DNA from: Pachypanchax playfairii
Taxonomy: Eukaryota; Chordata; Actinopteri; Cyprinodontiformes; Aplocheilidae
Reading direction: 5' to 3'
NCBI GenBank assembly: GCA_006937955.1
Contig: SSNP01000044.1
Coordinates: 3,365,914-3,429,913, forward strand
Length of the DNA stretch: 64,000 bases
The notes under the pieces were generated by a model. It made no database searches. It saw only the letters and a list, made by a program, of their open reading frames with translations, and was not told where the DNA came from. How positions within the stretch are numbered: the stretch's first letter is position 1; the number at the start of each line of letters is the position of its first letter. Position numbers and translations under genes: made by a program. Below, in pieces: positions 20,468 to 31,979 of the stretch.

Positions 20468-21249
20468 TGTCAGGTTTGAGTGGTGGCTAAGTTTAATATG
20501 CAAAGAAAAGAGGGGGGGGGAGACAAACTTCAGCGTAGAATCTTATTGTAAGGTGCTGGATCTGAGGAGGGAAGCCAATCAGGGTAATGCAGTGTCACTG
20601 TATGGGTCATTTACTGGTTGCACAAGGGAACTGGCAGAGGCCAGTAAATCCAGAGCAGGAGGCAACCAGGTGATCCTGGACCAAGAGCAAACAGATCCGT
20701 CAAGGAGCAGGCTGAGGTAGAGTCCAAACACAGTCCAGGTTCATGCACACAAACCAACCAAGCCAAGGTGATATTCCAAACAGGAGAAGGCAGAGACAAG
20801 GTCAGGAAACAGTCAGAGGTCGAAGAACACAGGAGAACCAAACTGACAGGTGGGCAGGTAAAACCGGGTAAGAGGGAACAGAAAACAGAGGCACGGGTGT
20901 AGAAGGCTCAAGACTCTTCAATACACTGGCAGGGAGTGAGACACACTGGAGTTTAAATACAGAGACAGACAGGTGCAGGGAGTGACTCTGATTGACAGGA
21001 CAGGTGAAATGACTTGGATTGACAGGGATGACAGAAGCACACAAACACAGCAACTGACTAATAATCTGGCAAGCCAGATTAAACTAAACACAAAACAGAT
21101 ACAAGAACAGAAAATATGGAAACATATATAACAACATGACCATGAACAACAAATCAAAACATACACTCAAATCTCACAAACAGGGGAAGACAGGAACTGA
21201 GAATAACTGAAAAACACAAAAGTGGCATGAGAAGGGAAGACTCATGACA
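20468..21249 (-). repeat. Candidate solo LTR, second family
   Basis: In reverse complement the segment begins TGTCATGAGTC and ends AAACCTGACA, with LTR-like TG...CA ends and a length of 782 bp. The flanking 5-mers CTCGC (20463-20467) and CACGC (21250-21254) match at four of five bases. No coding frame. The imperfect duplication leaves this as a candidate. Confidence 0.5.
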
Positions 21250-21254
21250 CACGC

Positions 21255-22230
21255 AGTGAGAAATAAAGATGGCGGATTCACTCTACCTTTAGCCTGAAGT
21301 TCATGACCCTGTTTGGCATTTAAAGGGCCTGACCTGTGACGTAATAGTTCAAGAAACGTAATAGATAATAGAGCAAACTGAACATCTTGAAAAATATGAC
21401 CAAAACTTTTTACAAAAATATCTCCACAACACATGGAGTTACAAATGTATACTTTTTGCACTCTAGACATTCTAAATTTACTTCACAAAACATTTAAGGG
21501 TTAAAAAGTGGAATTTTCATGATATGTCCTCTTTAACAGTCATAATGGATAAAATCACATTTAGTGTCTGAGTCAGATTTTAACTGCCTTTCATCCCCCA
21601 AATATTACTAAATAAAGTGGCTATAAACTACTAACATGGTACTGTGAGTTTATGCAGAATGGTTTTGTCAGGTTCATAAATGTAATCTTTTTTTACATTC
21701 AATTTTTTATTGGTTAATTTTCAATTTTCCAAACAGAAATCGATGAAGATCACAATTATATTCAAGGACACAGGTACAGTGTTATAAACATAGGCAGCAG
21801 TTTAATTCTAAGTATTTCTAAGTATTATAAAACAAGTCAGATATTAGTTATGATTAAAGTATCTGTTCCATTTTCTTCATCTTAATGTGTAAAGATCAAA
21901 GATCAAATGTTCATTTCTCCATCTTAATTTTCAACCAGTCCTCCAACAGTGGTGCATCAGGTTTGAGCCATTTTATGAGTGATTGACTTTTTGGCAGCAA
22001 CGCTGAAAATTATTCATAAATATTTACATTTGCTGTCAATTCCTTAGAAATATCTCACAACAATAGAGTCAAACTAGGTTGCTGTAATTTAAGATCCAAG
22101 ATCTGTATGTTTATTCTAACCTCTTTTCAAAAAAATTGAAATTTTAACAAAGAACCAAAAAAAATGTGGGTGTGGTTTTCCTCTGTGTCTCCACAACCTC
22201 TCCAGCATGTAGGAGCACTTTGTAATATGT
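21255..22230. other. Intergenic, nothing recognised
   Basis: AT-rich DNA between the candidate LTR and the first TTAA-site MITE. Short open frames lack family similarity. Confidence 0.4.
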
Positions 22231-22237
22231 ATGTTAA

Positions 22238-22826
22238 AGAGGTCATTCCATTAAAAATGTTTTTTTCTGAGTTTTCTGTTGAATATTTTAGCTCCACAGG
22301 TGTTCTTACCTTCATAGTGGGTGTGAAAACAGGTCAACAACTTCTCTTTCAGTTTTAATCTCTCAAACTACTCAGGTGGTGATAAAACCCGAGTTCTCCC
22401 GAGTCCAAACGGCCTGTATCTGTTTCATCACAACTCCTTTGTTCGTTAGTATTCATCAGCTGCAGCAGTTGAAGCCACGCCTAGCATGCTGCTGGCTAAA
22501 AGCTGTTAGCATAAGACATAGCAAACAGAAAGACAAGAAAGTCTGACATTGCCATGCGCAGAGGGGGAGGAAACAGTATACCTTGCTCTCATAGGCTAGT
22601 TTGTTAGCCAATCAGAGTCCTGCAAATCCGAATAATGAATATGAACGAGCTGCTGACGAAGCAGCCTGACGGAAGGAGCCGGAACCACCAGAATTTTAAC
22701 GCAGAAAAATTGAAAGGTCTGTTAATCAGTGTTTCCTGGTGTTTTTTAGATATAAAATGTTTCATATTACTGGTTAATACTTAAGAAATAACCACAAAGT
22801 CATGAGATTTGTGTGAAATGGCCTCT
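22238..22826 (+). mobile_element. TTAA-site MITE, copy 1
   Basis: The body is flanked by TTAA at 22234-22237 and 22827-22830. The ends are AGAGGTCATTCCA and the inverted GAAATGGCCTCT. Internally it carries GCTAGTTTGTTAGCCAATCA and GGAGCCGGAACCACC, found in all other copies. 589 bp, non-coding. Confidence 0.85.
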
Positions 22827-23702
22827 TTAAGTTTCAAGAAATATTTTAATTACTGACGTGTGCTTTAGTTTTGTATCAGTCTGATTTTGGAACTCAACAT
22901 TCTGTGAAAATGTCTGTTTCTTGCTCTCTTGAATAAACATATCTCAAGTTATTTTTAAGTTATTTCTACACACTGGACAGAGAGAAAGTCAAATATCTAT
23001 TACTTACCATCTTGTTTCTGTGTTTGTTCTGTATCTTTGTTAGTTGGTTTGTTACTGATGTTCATACTGTTTGTTTTTTTGCATTTCGGAGTTTCTTTCA
23101 GTCTTTGAGCAAATTTCTGTTGGCGGGTTAAAACCCGGTGCGGCATGTGTAATAAATGTATTTTTCCCAAGTGTTTACAGAAAATTACAATGAACATGGA
23201 GATTTTTTTCATGAAATTATTTATTTTTGTTACATTTTATTGCAAAAAAAACACCCTAAAAACACAAGGTCAGTGCAGTCGAAGGGTTTACACTGAACCT
23301 GGACACACTAATTAAAATAATGGGTTTTTCCTCATTGTTAGCAGTAATAAAGAAAGTTGGTGTTAACTTATACAAATATGAAAACAACTTTAGAAAGTAT
23401 TTTTAAACAGTCAAAAAACACTATAACAAATAATTTTACAGATAAGATCTGTGAAAAAGCTTCTTTTTCAGTTCAGCAGCATCTGACAGCTTTAATTTGC
23501 TAAATGAGTAAGTTAACATCCAAACCTAAAACAGTCTTTTATTTGATAGTAATGGATGTTGTACACAGCAACAATAAGGAGATGAAAGTCAGACACTTGC
23601 TTGATGTGAACTTCTCAAAGATTTCTGTGCTCAAAGTGTTTTTTTTCCTTGTTTTCTTCTTTTCTTTTGTAACTTTCCAGAGAAAATTTTTCTGCTTGTG
23701 AG

Positions 23703-26700
23703 TCAGCGGAAAGTGCAGTGATGCTCCTGGTGCTGCCGCAGGTCCCCCTTGTGTTGGAAGCTGTAGTGACAGTGAGTGCAGCGGTAGGGCCGGTTGTCTG
23801 TGTGCTTACGGCTGTGAGTGATGAGGTTGGAGCTCTGGCTGAACGCCTTGCCGCATATTTTACACACATGAGGCTTCTCTCCTGGTTCACAGACACAGTG
23901 CAGGGATTTAATTCACATTTTACAAATATAGATTTAAAAGTTTTTCATCACAAATTATATAAAGGCTCATTTTATTTTAGGAAATGCTTTGTGACCCAAA
24001 TGCTGATAGAAAACAATTATTAGTTTAATCTATTAACTTCCAACAAGGAAGAATTTAGTTAGAACAAGCAGACTGGAGTCAAGGAGATGCTCAGAACCAG
24101 ATCTTTGTTAAAGAAGCCCTTCCATTAAAAACGTTTTTTCTGAGGTTTCTGTTGAATATATAGATGTATATATATATATATATCTCAAACTACGCAGGTG
24201 GCGATAACACTTGAGTTCTCCCGAGTTCGAACGGCCTGTATCTGTTTCATCACAACTCCTTTGTTCGTTAGTATTCATCAGCTCCTGCAGTTGAAACCAT
24301 GCCTAGCATGCTGCTAGCTAAAAGCTGTTAGCATAAGATGTAGCAAACAGGAAGACATGACGTCTGACGTTGCCTTGCCAAGCAGGGCAAGAAACAGTAT
24401 ACCTTGCTCTCATAGGCTAGTTTGTTAGCCAATCATAGTCCAGCAAATTTGAATAATGGATATGAACAAGCTGCTCACGAAGCCTGACGGAAGGAGCCGG
24501 AACCACCCGAATTTTAACGCAGACAAACTGAAAGGTCTGTTAATCAGTGTTTCCTAATGCTTTTTTAGATATAAAATGTTTCATATTACTGGTTAATACT
24601 TAAGAAATAACCACAAAGTCATGAATTTGTATGAAATGGCCTACCAAACAGCTGGTCAGGACATTATGGGACATGACTAGTCCTCCTCTCCATGTCTGAG
24701 TTCCTCACATTTAAGTTAAGGTATGACTCCACTGAATCCATAATATTAATAAGGTGCAACTGCTAAAATCTGAGTAAAAGTCATCTGGAAAACCTTTTTC
24801 ACATTTTATGTTTTGACATCAACAAACAGGTTTAAAGACCCACTCTGATAAAAAAAAAAATCATATTTTTCGTGTTGTTAACAAGCTCTTGTGGCATTTT
24901 TCTGATGCTATAGGATATAGCTTAAAAAAATGAATCTCAAAATTACATTTCTGAGTATCTCTGTGTTCAAATTCCTGTGAATCAGTAGCAGACACTAAAA
25001 TGCATTAAAAAAATGGATTTATGACATAGAAAATCCAGTGGGCGGGGCCACAAGCTCCCAAGCTCCCCACAAATGTAGAAGTGAATTGCTAATGAACTAC
25101 TGCGGCTATGCAGTAAAACTCCATAATCATATTGTAAAGATGAGTGAGACGCTTTAAAATAACTCAAAAGATGATCAGAGTGTGTCTTTAAAGCAGATAA
25201 AAGAAACAATTTATAAAGTGTTGGTAGTGACTTTAAATAGCAGATTGTAATTTATTTGACAGAAAAGAACACAAATATTTTAGTTCATGTAAATATTAAA
25301 CACCTACCAGTATGAATGAAGGTATGTTTCTTCATGTCAGATTTCTGGTGGAACCTTTTCCCACAGTACTGACATGCGTAGGGTCGTGTGTCTGAATGTA
25401 TGAGTAAGTGAGTGGAAAGAGTGGAAGAGCGCTTGAACACTTTCCCACACACGGTGCAGCCAAACGTCTTCTCCTAAAACAAGGAGACATTGATAACGTT
25501 CAGGTTAAACCCATTATTAGGACATTAATAGTAATATTCTGGTAGAGTAATGCTGACCTTGCCCCTGCATGGTGGCTGCTTGAGCTGTACTGCTGCTGAC
25601 AGATGTGCTTTGTTGCCATGACTCTTACAGATGTGTGTCTTTAGACTTGACAGTGATGAAAATATCTGCAAATAGATAAATTAAGTTTTATTGGGAATGT
25701 TATAAGTATTATCTGTAAAACTGGAGAAACAGTTAATGATTCACGTTATTGTTACAATTAAATATTTTTGACAATAGAGAACATGCTTGTTCCAGATGTT
25801 TTTCAGAGTTAAATAAGTTGACTTTTAGAAACTGAAGACAATATATTTATTTTTTAGTTGAACTATACAAATCTATAAAAATCTGTCAGCATCTGATCAT
25901 CAGTTTTAAAAAGTCAAATTTAATCAGTATTTCAGTTCAAATATTTTCAGTGGGAGATTTTATTTTGTCAGAGATGTTGTGATTGATGGATGATGTCATA
26001 CTTTGCTACAGAGCAGACACTCTTGTTTCAGGGTACTGATCCGAGAGCAGCCACTGCTCCTGGTCTCCCTCACAGTGTGGGCCGGCTGCATCAGGTTTTT
26101 AGAGACCTGTTCTGCAGAGAACTGGTCCTCAAATACGGAACTTGACCACTCTGCTGATGTGGGAGAGTCGGAACGTTCCACTTGGGTAAAACTGTTGCAG
26201 TTGACAGTGATGCGGGGTTCAGCAGATCCTACAAAACAACACAAAGGTTTTCGTGTGAGAACATGTTTTACCAGGTATTATAAAAAGTAGTACAATGTTT
26301 ATATTACAAAGTTGTTGTTGTTTTTTTAAACCATGTCCTGTCTGGCAATAAAGCAGTCAGAATTAATGTCCAGATGCATAAAAATGTCTAACAGATTTTT
26401 TGAGCATGCAGCAATCACTGCAATGTTCAGCTTGATTGTGATTTTATTCAGATGTTATTTTTGTTTATTACAACTGTTTGACTCAGCCGACATGGCAAAA
26501 GAAAAAGCAATTGGGAGGGAAAAAAAATATCAAAATAGATAAAAATAGGTAGAAAAGAAGTTGGGAGGGAGAGAAATCTGCTTCAACACCTGCTGAGAGA
26601 AAAAACAAGAGCAGAGACACCACGGCATCGACCAACATCTATATTTAAACACTGATAATATCATTGCGGACACAAACAAATAATGACACTATTTAACACA

Positions 26701-29492
26701 CAACATCCACAGTGACAGCTGCAGCCCAAGTCAATGAGTGTCTGAATATCTGTGTGCACACCTGTGTGCATGGACGCGCCTGTGACCATAAGGTTTCTCC
26801 ATGAAATTGTTTGACAGTGTAGGTGTGGAAAGGCCCAGCCCCCAAAGCAGACCACAAGGATGAGGATGACCCAATCCCAAGGGATCCAGGGCCCCGTCCC
26901 CCCGCAGGCCACCGCAGGAGCAACCAAAGCCTCCTCCCAGACAAGACCACAAGCAACCCCCAGTGCAGCTGCCCCGTATCCGCAGTACAAGTGCCCCAGG
27001 GAGCAGTAGGGTGACAAGCCACAGGCCCTGCTGGCCACCCCCAAGCACCCCGGGATGCAGATCGGAAGTCCAAGACCCAAGGGCAGCCCCCCCCTCAAGC
27101 AGGTATCTGACGGGGCCAGGATTTATTACAAAGTATTATGTACCAGGATGTAATGATAAATTAACTTGGTGTGAAACACATCTGTATTCCCAAAGGTGGG
27201 AAATAAATAAAAGCTGTTTGAAAAAGAGAAAAAAAATGATTAGAAAAAATAAATAATTCAGCTAAAAACAGAAAATTCTAACAAAATCTAAATTACAGTC
27301 TAAAGAATTCCTTTAACAGACCCACATCTTGTGCATCCATTTTTCATCCATCCACTCCTGTTCTCACCACAAGCTTACAAATGTGCAAACAATCACAACT
27401 CTGTCATACATTTTTCACCGGTTTCCTAATTAAATATATTTTTAGTTTTGCTTGTCTGAGAACAAAATACTTTTGCAAACCAAGTATAAAAACAATACCT
27501 GAAGAAGAACTGAGCTACAACAACATTTAATTTAATAAAGTATTATTGATTTATTTGTTTTGAACAGTGTTTCAAGAAGCTTAAAAAACCAACATGAAAT
27601 CAAAAACAAAATAAAAAACCAGAGGTAAAGTGGACAACATCACCTGTCCTCCTCTATGGACAGGAAGTCTGCAGGTCCGGCTACATCCTGGTCCACACAG
27701 GACCAACACATCTGGTCTGTTGAGTGTGTAAATATTTTAAATTCACGATTCAGCAGCTTTTGGCATTTGCCATATTTTGGATTGTTCCCATGAAAAATTC
27801 TGTTCTTCCTTCATTTTGCTGGTTTGGATCTGGAGCTGCATGTTACTACTTCGCTATGAATCAACATGAACATTTCTTTGATCCAATTTGTTGTGAATTG
27901 TGCATAAATGAATTGGGAGGAGGCGTTAATGACTTGCTTATATTCATGGATATTTTACTCATGTAAAGAAACAGCTCAGCATCATCTACACTGGTCCTGA
28001 ACAGCGGTGCACCACAGGGATACATGCTTGGCCCCGCCTTATTCATTCCCTTCATGCAACTGTTCTGCCATCCATTCCACCAATACAGCTGTAATGTTTG
28101 TAGCTGATGCACCATGGTGGGTCTCATATTGGACAACTTATTGGACTGTAGAAGGTCCAGGAAGGAGAGACTTGTATCATAATACAAGGACAGGCTGTAG
28201 AGTGTGTGTACAAGTTCCTGGTTCTCATATCTCATCTTTTCTGACACATCTCATCTTGCGAGACTTGGACTCTGGTGTGCCCTGATATGTCTTTGGTAGG
28301 GGGCATTTTTGGAACATTGGTCATCTACATGACTGCTCAACATTGACACTTCAGTGTCGCTCATTCAAGCAGGTCTTTGTGGTTGTGGTTCAACCTCCTG
28401 GGTGTTTCTGCCCCATCAGTGGACCAGGTACATTACACTCCTGCTCTTGTTGCATCATCAATCTCTCTTCACAGATTACATTGCATGTTTCCACAATTTA
28501 AACAAATAAAAAGCACAAACCAAAGAATTAAAATGAAGTACCAGAAAGAGACAACAAAATCAGAGTCTTCTCTGAACAGTGTGTTCTGACCCAAAAAATG
28601 TCAGAAAAGTTCAGAAAAATATCTTCTTTACAGCTACACTCCAAACTTCAACAGATTCAACTGATAAGTTCATCACAAACAAGAAACAGATACTGTAGAA
28701 TTTCTCTTTCATGCCACAAACGATACCCCCCTTCAGTTTGACACGGGAAACATCTCAATGTAACACCAGAACTGGAACGCACCACAGTCTCACTGTGTTT
28801 TACAACGAAGACTAAAGTCAGTTATAGTCTATTCGTCCACAACAGAAGCTCAAACAAAAGAAAGTCATGCAACACTATGAAGATCTCAGGAAAAAAAACA
28901 GGAAAAACTCTAGAGCAGATTTAGATCCAGTCAAAGTTCTGACTCACTTTGATTGAAGGAATATGTCAGAAAATTGTACAAAAACATGTTAATTTCAATG
29001 AAAACTGAATTATAGTGTCTTAAAAACCCACATAATTTAATCTGTTTCTTATTGTTTATCTGAGGTTTTATCTGAGTTGTACGACCTCGTAAGAATCAGA
29101 TGTTTATTTTCATACATGTTCTGATATGAAACATCATAAAATCAATTGTGTTTTACAGTGACTGTGTATTTCATCTCATCATATGACTGATTTTAGTAGT
29201 TGAAATACAGAGAACAAGGATTCTTTTGTCTTGATATTGAGATAAATTTGGGACGCAGTCACTCACCTGTAGATTTGATCCTGAAGGCCAGCAGTGACCT
29301 GCTTGTATCAGGGCGGTTGGCAGCAGGCGGGTTTGCTTGTGACAGCGTGGTGGATTCCAGGGAAACGCCACGTGTTTCTGACTTCTTCTCCAACTGGCTG
29401 AAAACTACTGAAGCACTTCCAGAACTGGAAGTTCCTGCTGTGGACCGAAAGTGGTGGAGACCCCCTCTCTTCACCAGAAATGACCGAGGCAT
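23703..29492 (-). CDS. gfi1: GFI1-family transcriptional repressor (SNAG + C2H2 zinc fingers)
   Basis: Five coding exons on the minus strand join in frame: 29492-29267, 26228-26002, 25665-25558, 25473-25308 and 23881-23703, giving 301 aa. Residues 1-8, MPRSFLVK, are the SNAG motif, which in GFI1 proteins recruits LSD1/CoREST. Residues ~9-140 are low-complexity. Finger 1 is C146-C149-H162-H167. The next segment (~168-187) has no Cys/His pair. Four ordinary fingers follow: C193/C196/H209/H213, C221/C224/H237/H241, C249/C252/H265/H269 and C277/C280/H293/H297. KRSSTLSTHLLIHSDTRPY, HQKSDMKKHTFIHTGEKPH and FSQSSNLITHSRKHT are GFI1 signatures. GFI1 proteins bind AATC-core sites and control haematopoietic and neural cell fates. 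It is shorter than typical GFI1. Adjacency to evi5 on the same strand is the known vertebrate arrangement. The teleost paralogue (a/b) is not resolved. Confidence 0.9.
24112..24642 (+). mobile_element. TTAA-site MITE, copy 2
   Basis: Same family and orientation as copy 1. Left TTAA is at 24108-24111; the right end is degraded (GAAATGGCCTACC). The segment near 24165-24183 is replaced by a (TA)n run. It lies in the last intron of gfi1. Confidence 0.8.
26540..27494. repeat. GC-rich interspersed sequence in gfi1 intron 1
   Basis: 26745-27110 is strikingly GC-rich against its AT-rich surroundings (GGGCCCCGTCCCCCCGCAGG) and opens overlapping frames on both strands. It resembles the degenerate Pro-rich sections of fish LINE elements, but I cannot assign it. 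The rest of the span is AT-rich with no gene. Confidence 0.35.
27495..28260 (+). mobile_element. L2/Rex-type LINE fragments
   Basis: Near 27495-27530, CTGAAGAAGAACTGAGCTAC and AATAAAGTATT match the LINE 3' tail seen at 14.6 and 56.8 kb. At about 27975-28140 a frame reads LNSGAPQGYMLGPALFIPF, the QG motif of reverse transcriptase, followed by a degenerate ADD-region text. Stops interrupt it. It lies in gfi1 intron 1. Confidence 0.55.
28300..29266. other. gfi1 intron 1, nothing further recognised
   Basis: AT-rich intronic DNA before the first coding exon. No ORF with family similarity and no clear repeat boundaries. Confidence 0.4.
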
Positions 29493-29534
29493 CGCTCAGC
29501 TTGGTGAAACAAACACCTGCAGATTCAGTGTGCG
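29267..29534 (-). CDS. gfi1: gfi1 first coding exon (SNAG) with 5' UTR segment
   Basis: On the minus strand the acceptor TTTCTGTTTCTAG ends at 29535, so the exon begins at 29534 with about 42 untranslated bases before ATG at 29492. The donor GTGAGT follows 29267. The acceptor shows that an upstream non-coding exon exists. The exon encodes 75 residues plus the first base of a glycine codon. Confidence 0.8.
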
Positions 29535-30599
29535 CTAGAAACAGAAAAATTAAACAGTATTTGTATGAAGTTTGGCACAGGCTGAAATAAAGCATCTTCT
29601 TGTGTTTGCTGTATTTACGTGGTTTTTTTAATCAAAGCGTCAACTAAAATTACACAAGATTATTTTACTGACCAGAAGAGGGCAGCAGTAATGTGCTTTC
29701 TATCATGTTTCCAGCTTGAGTTTGTACAACATGATGAATCAGGGTCAGAAAAAAAACAAGAATTTTAGATCATCTCTAAAATCTGTGATTTACAAAAATG
29801 ATGTCACTGGAGTCCAACCCTGTGGCGTGTAACATGTTTACTGTGTGTTTAATATAAACAAACATCTGATACTAGAAAAGACTGAACAATTTGTGATTCT
29901 TCTCACAACCAGCTGATTGTCTGATCTAAATGCAACAAATAGCACCACATGTGAAAACATCTCATATCTAACACCTAAACTTCACACAAACATATAACAC
30001 CAGCAGCCATCACGACGTGTTTCAGAACTCGGAGCTCGCACTCGACACATGAGGCGAGACACGCTGAGGAGGTAGAACAGAACAGAGGCTGCTGGAAACA
30101 GCAAGTTTATATTTTCAAGACGAAACTGTTGAAAGTTTTTCCGTAAAAATCCAATAAATAAGGTGAAAAAATGTGAAAATGTCATAAAAATGTATTTAGA
30201 GTATTTAAATGATACTTTTGAATGACAGAATATTTTTATACTGCAGAGTTTTCTGTACTGACAATCCAATAAAATATTTACATGATGTCTTGTTACTGAT
30301 GAAGTTAATAGTCTCAACTAATGAGGAAACGCTTTCAACAATGTTTCACAATAAATCTGTTTAATATGAGCCGGTAAAATAAAATCACTTTGTTTAAAAC
30401 ATTTATGAGACTGAATGAAACTTTCTGTATAAATTATTAAATAATGTTACTTCTTTGAGCACAAAACTGTGAGAGAAATCAGGAACACATTGTTCCAAAA
30501 TTTGGAAAATGTGACAAATTTAATCAGCTACCTTTTTTTCATTAAGACAGTTTAAATAACCGTAATGTATATGTTTATATATAACAATGAGCTTCCTCT

Positions 30600-31975
30600 T
30601 CTTCTACATGAGTGTTTTGTTCTTCCGCTTCAAGTGCGGATCTTCTGCCAGAGACCTGGTAACCTGGACGAGTTCCTGGGATCTCTTGGATTTACTCCTT
30701 GAGTTTGGAGGCTGCAGCACCGTGTACTCTGAGGATCCCCGGTACTACTGAGGTCTAGACTTTTCATAACTTCTCTGTCTCTTCTGTCAGTTTTAAAGAG
30801 GCCATTTCATACACATTTCAGGACTTTGTGGTTATTTCTTAAGTATCAACCAGTAATATGAAACATTTTATATCTAATAAACGTCAGGAAACACCGATTA
30901 ACAGACCTTTCAATCTGTCTGTGTTAAAATTTGGGTGGTTCCGGCTCGTCCGTGAAGCAGCTCGTTCATATTCATTATTCAAATTTGCTGGACTCAGATT
31001 GGCTAACAAACTAGCCTATCAGAGCAAGGTATACTGTTTCCTGTCCCGCTGCGCATGGAAACATCAGACGTCGTGTCTTCCTGTTTGCTACGTCTTATGC
31101 TAACAGCTTTTAGCCAGCAGCATGCTAGGTGTGGTTTCAACTGCGGGAGCTGATGAATACTAACGAACAAAGGAGTTGTGATGAAACAGATACAGGCCGT
31201 TCGGACTCGGGAGAACTCGGGTTTTATCACCACCTGCGTAGTTTGAGAGATTAAAACTGAAAGAGAAGTTGTTGACCTGTTTTCACCCACTATGAAGGTA
31301 AGAACACCTGTGGAGCTAAAATATTCAACAGAAACCTCAGAAAAACTGTTTCTAATGGAAGGACCTCTTTAAGAATTTCTCGAGCTTCTCATATTCCTTC
31401 TTCTTGATGTTACATCAGTCACTGCTGTCTTCTTCTGTGGTTTGTCGACCACCACTCTGTCCGTTTGGTTCACCATCACGTATCTGGAACTCCTCCAGGA
31501 CCTGATCCCTGTCATTCTCCACCTCTCTTGATGGAGCCTCCTACTCTGACAGCAGGACCTCCAGCCTGTATTCAGTACAGATGTTCCAGCTGCTTGTCTG
31601 CCTGCATCTTACATCCTGCTGTTATGTGCTGAACTGTCTCAGGAGCATCACTGCACAGTCTGCATCTTCATCCTGTCTGGTGTGTCTGTTGTTCATCTGC
31701 AGCCATGATTAATGTCCTTCAGTCCAGACTTCTCCAGCTGTAGCTTGGATTTTATACAAGCTGTAGAGAGTTTTATCCTCCATGATGGTTCTATCTCCTC
31801 CTCCACGTTCAGGTTCTCCTGTCTGAGACGTTCATGTAGCAGATCGTCGCTGAGGGATTTCATTCTGATGTTTTCCAGGATCTCTGCTGGTTCAACTCAC
31901 TAGTCCCCCCCCCGTCCATCCTCTAAGGGAACAGTTTCAGGGTTCTGGACTTGAAGTCAAACCCTCCGTTCATCA
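30600..31975 (-). pseudogene. RLE-type LINE C-terminus, split by a MITE
   Basis: On the minus strand, 31620-31690 gives CRLCSDAPETVQHITAG, the CCHC-type motif, and 31385-31450 gives DRVVVDKPQKKTAV, like the restriction-like-endonuclease region of R2/R4-type LINEs. 30600-30790 carries the 3' continuation. The MITE at 30797-31368 interrupts it at a TTAA. Frameshifts and stops are present. Lies in the 5' intron of gfi1. Confidence 0.6.
30797..31368 (-). mobile_element. TTAA-site MITE, copy 3
   Basis: Flanked by TTAA at 30793-30796 and 31369-31372. Begins AGAGGCCATTTCATAC and ends GGAAGGACCTCT, the reverse orientation of copies 1 and 2. 572 bp. Confidence 0.85.
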
Positions 31976-31979
31976 GGTA

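Noticed and set aside
26661..27098. 145-residue Gly/Cys-rich minus-strand frame and its overlaps
   Set aside because: The GC-rich repeat opens several frames on both strands at once, with no conserved motif or splice support.
31712..31903. Plus-strand 63-residue frame
   Set aside because: Antisense to the RLE-type LINE remnant.
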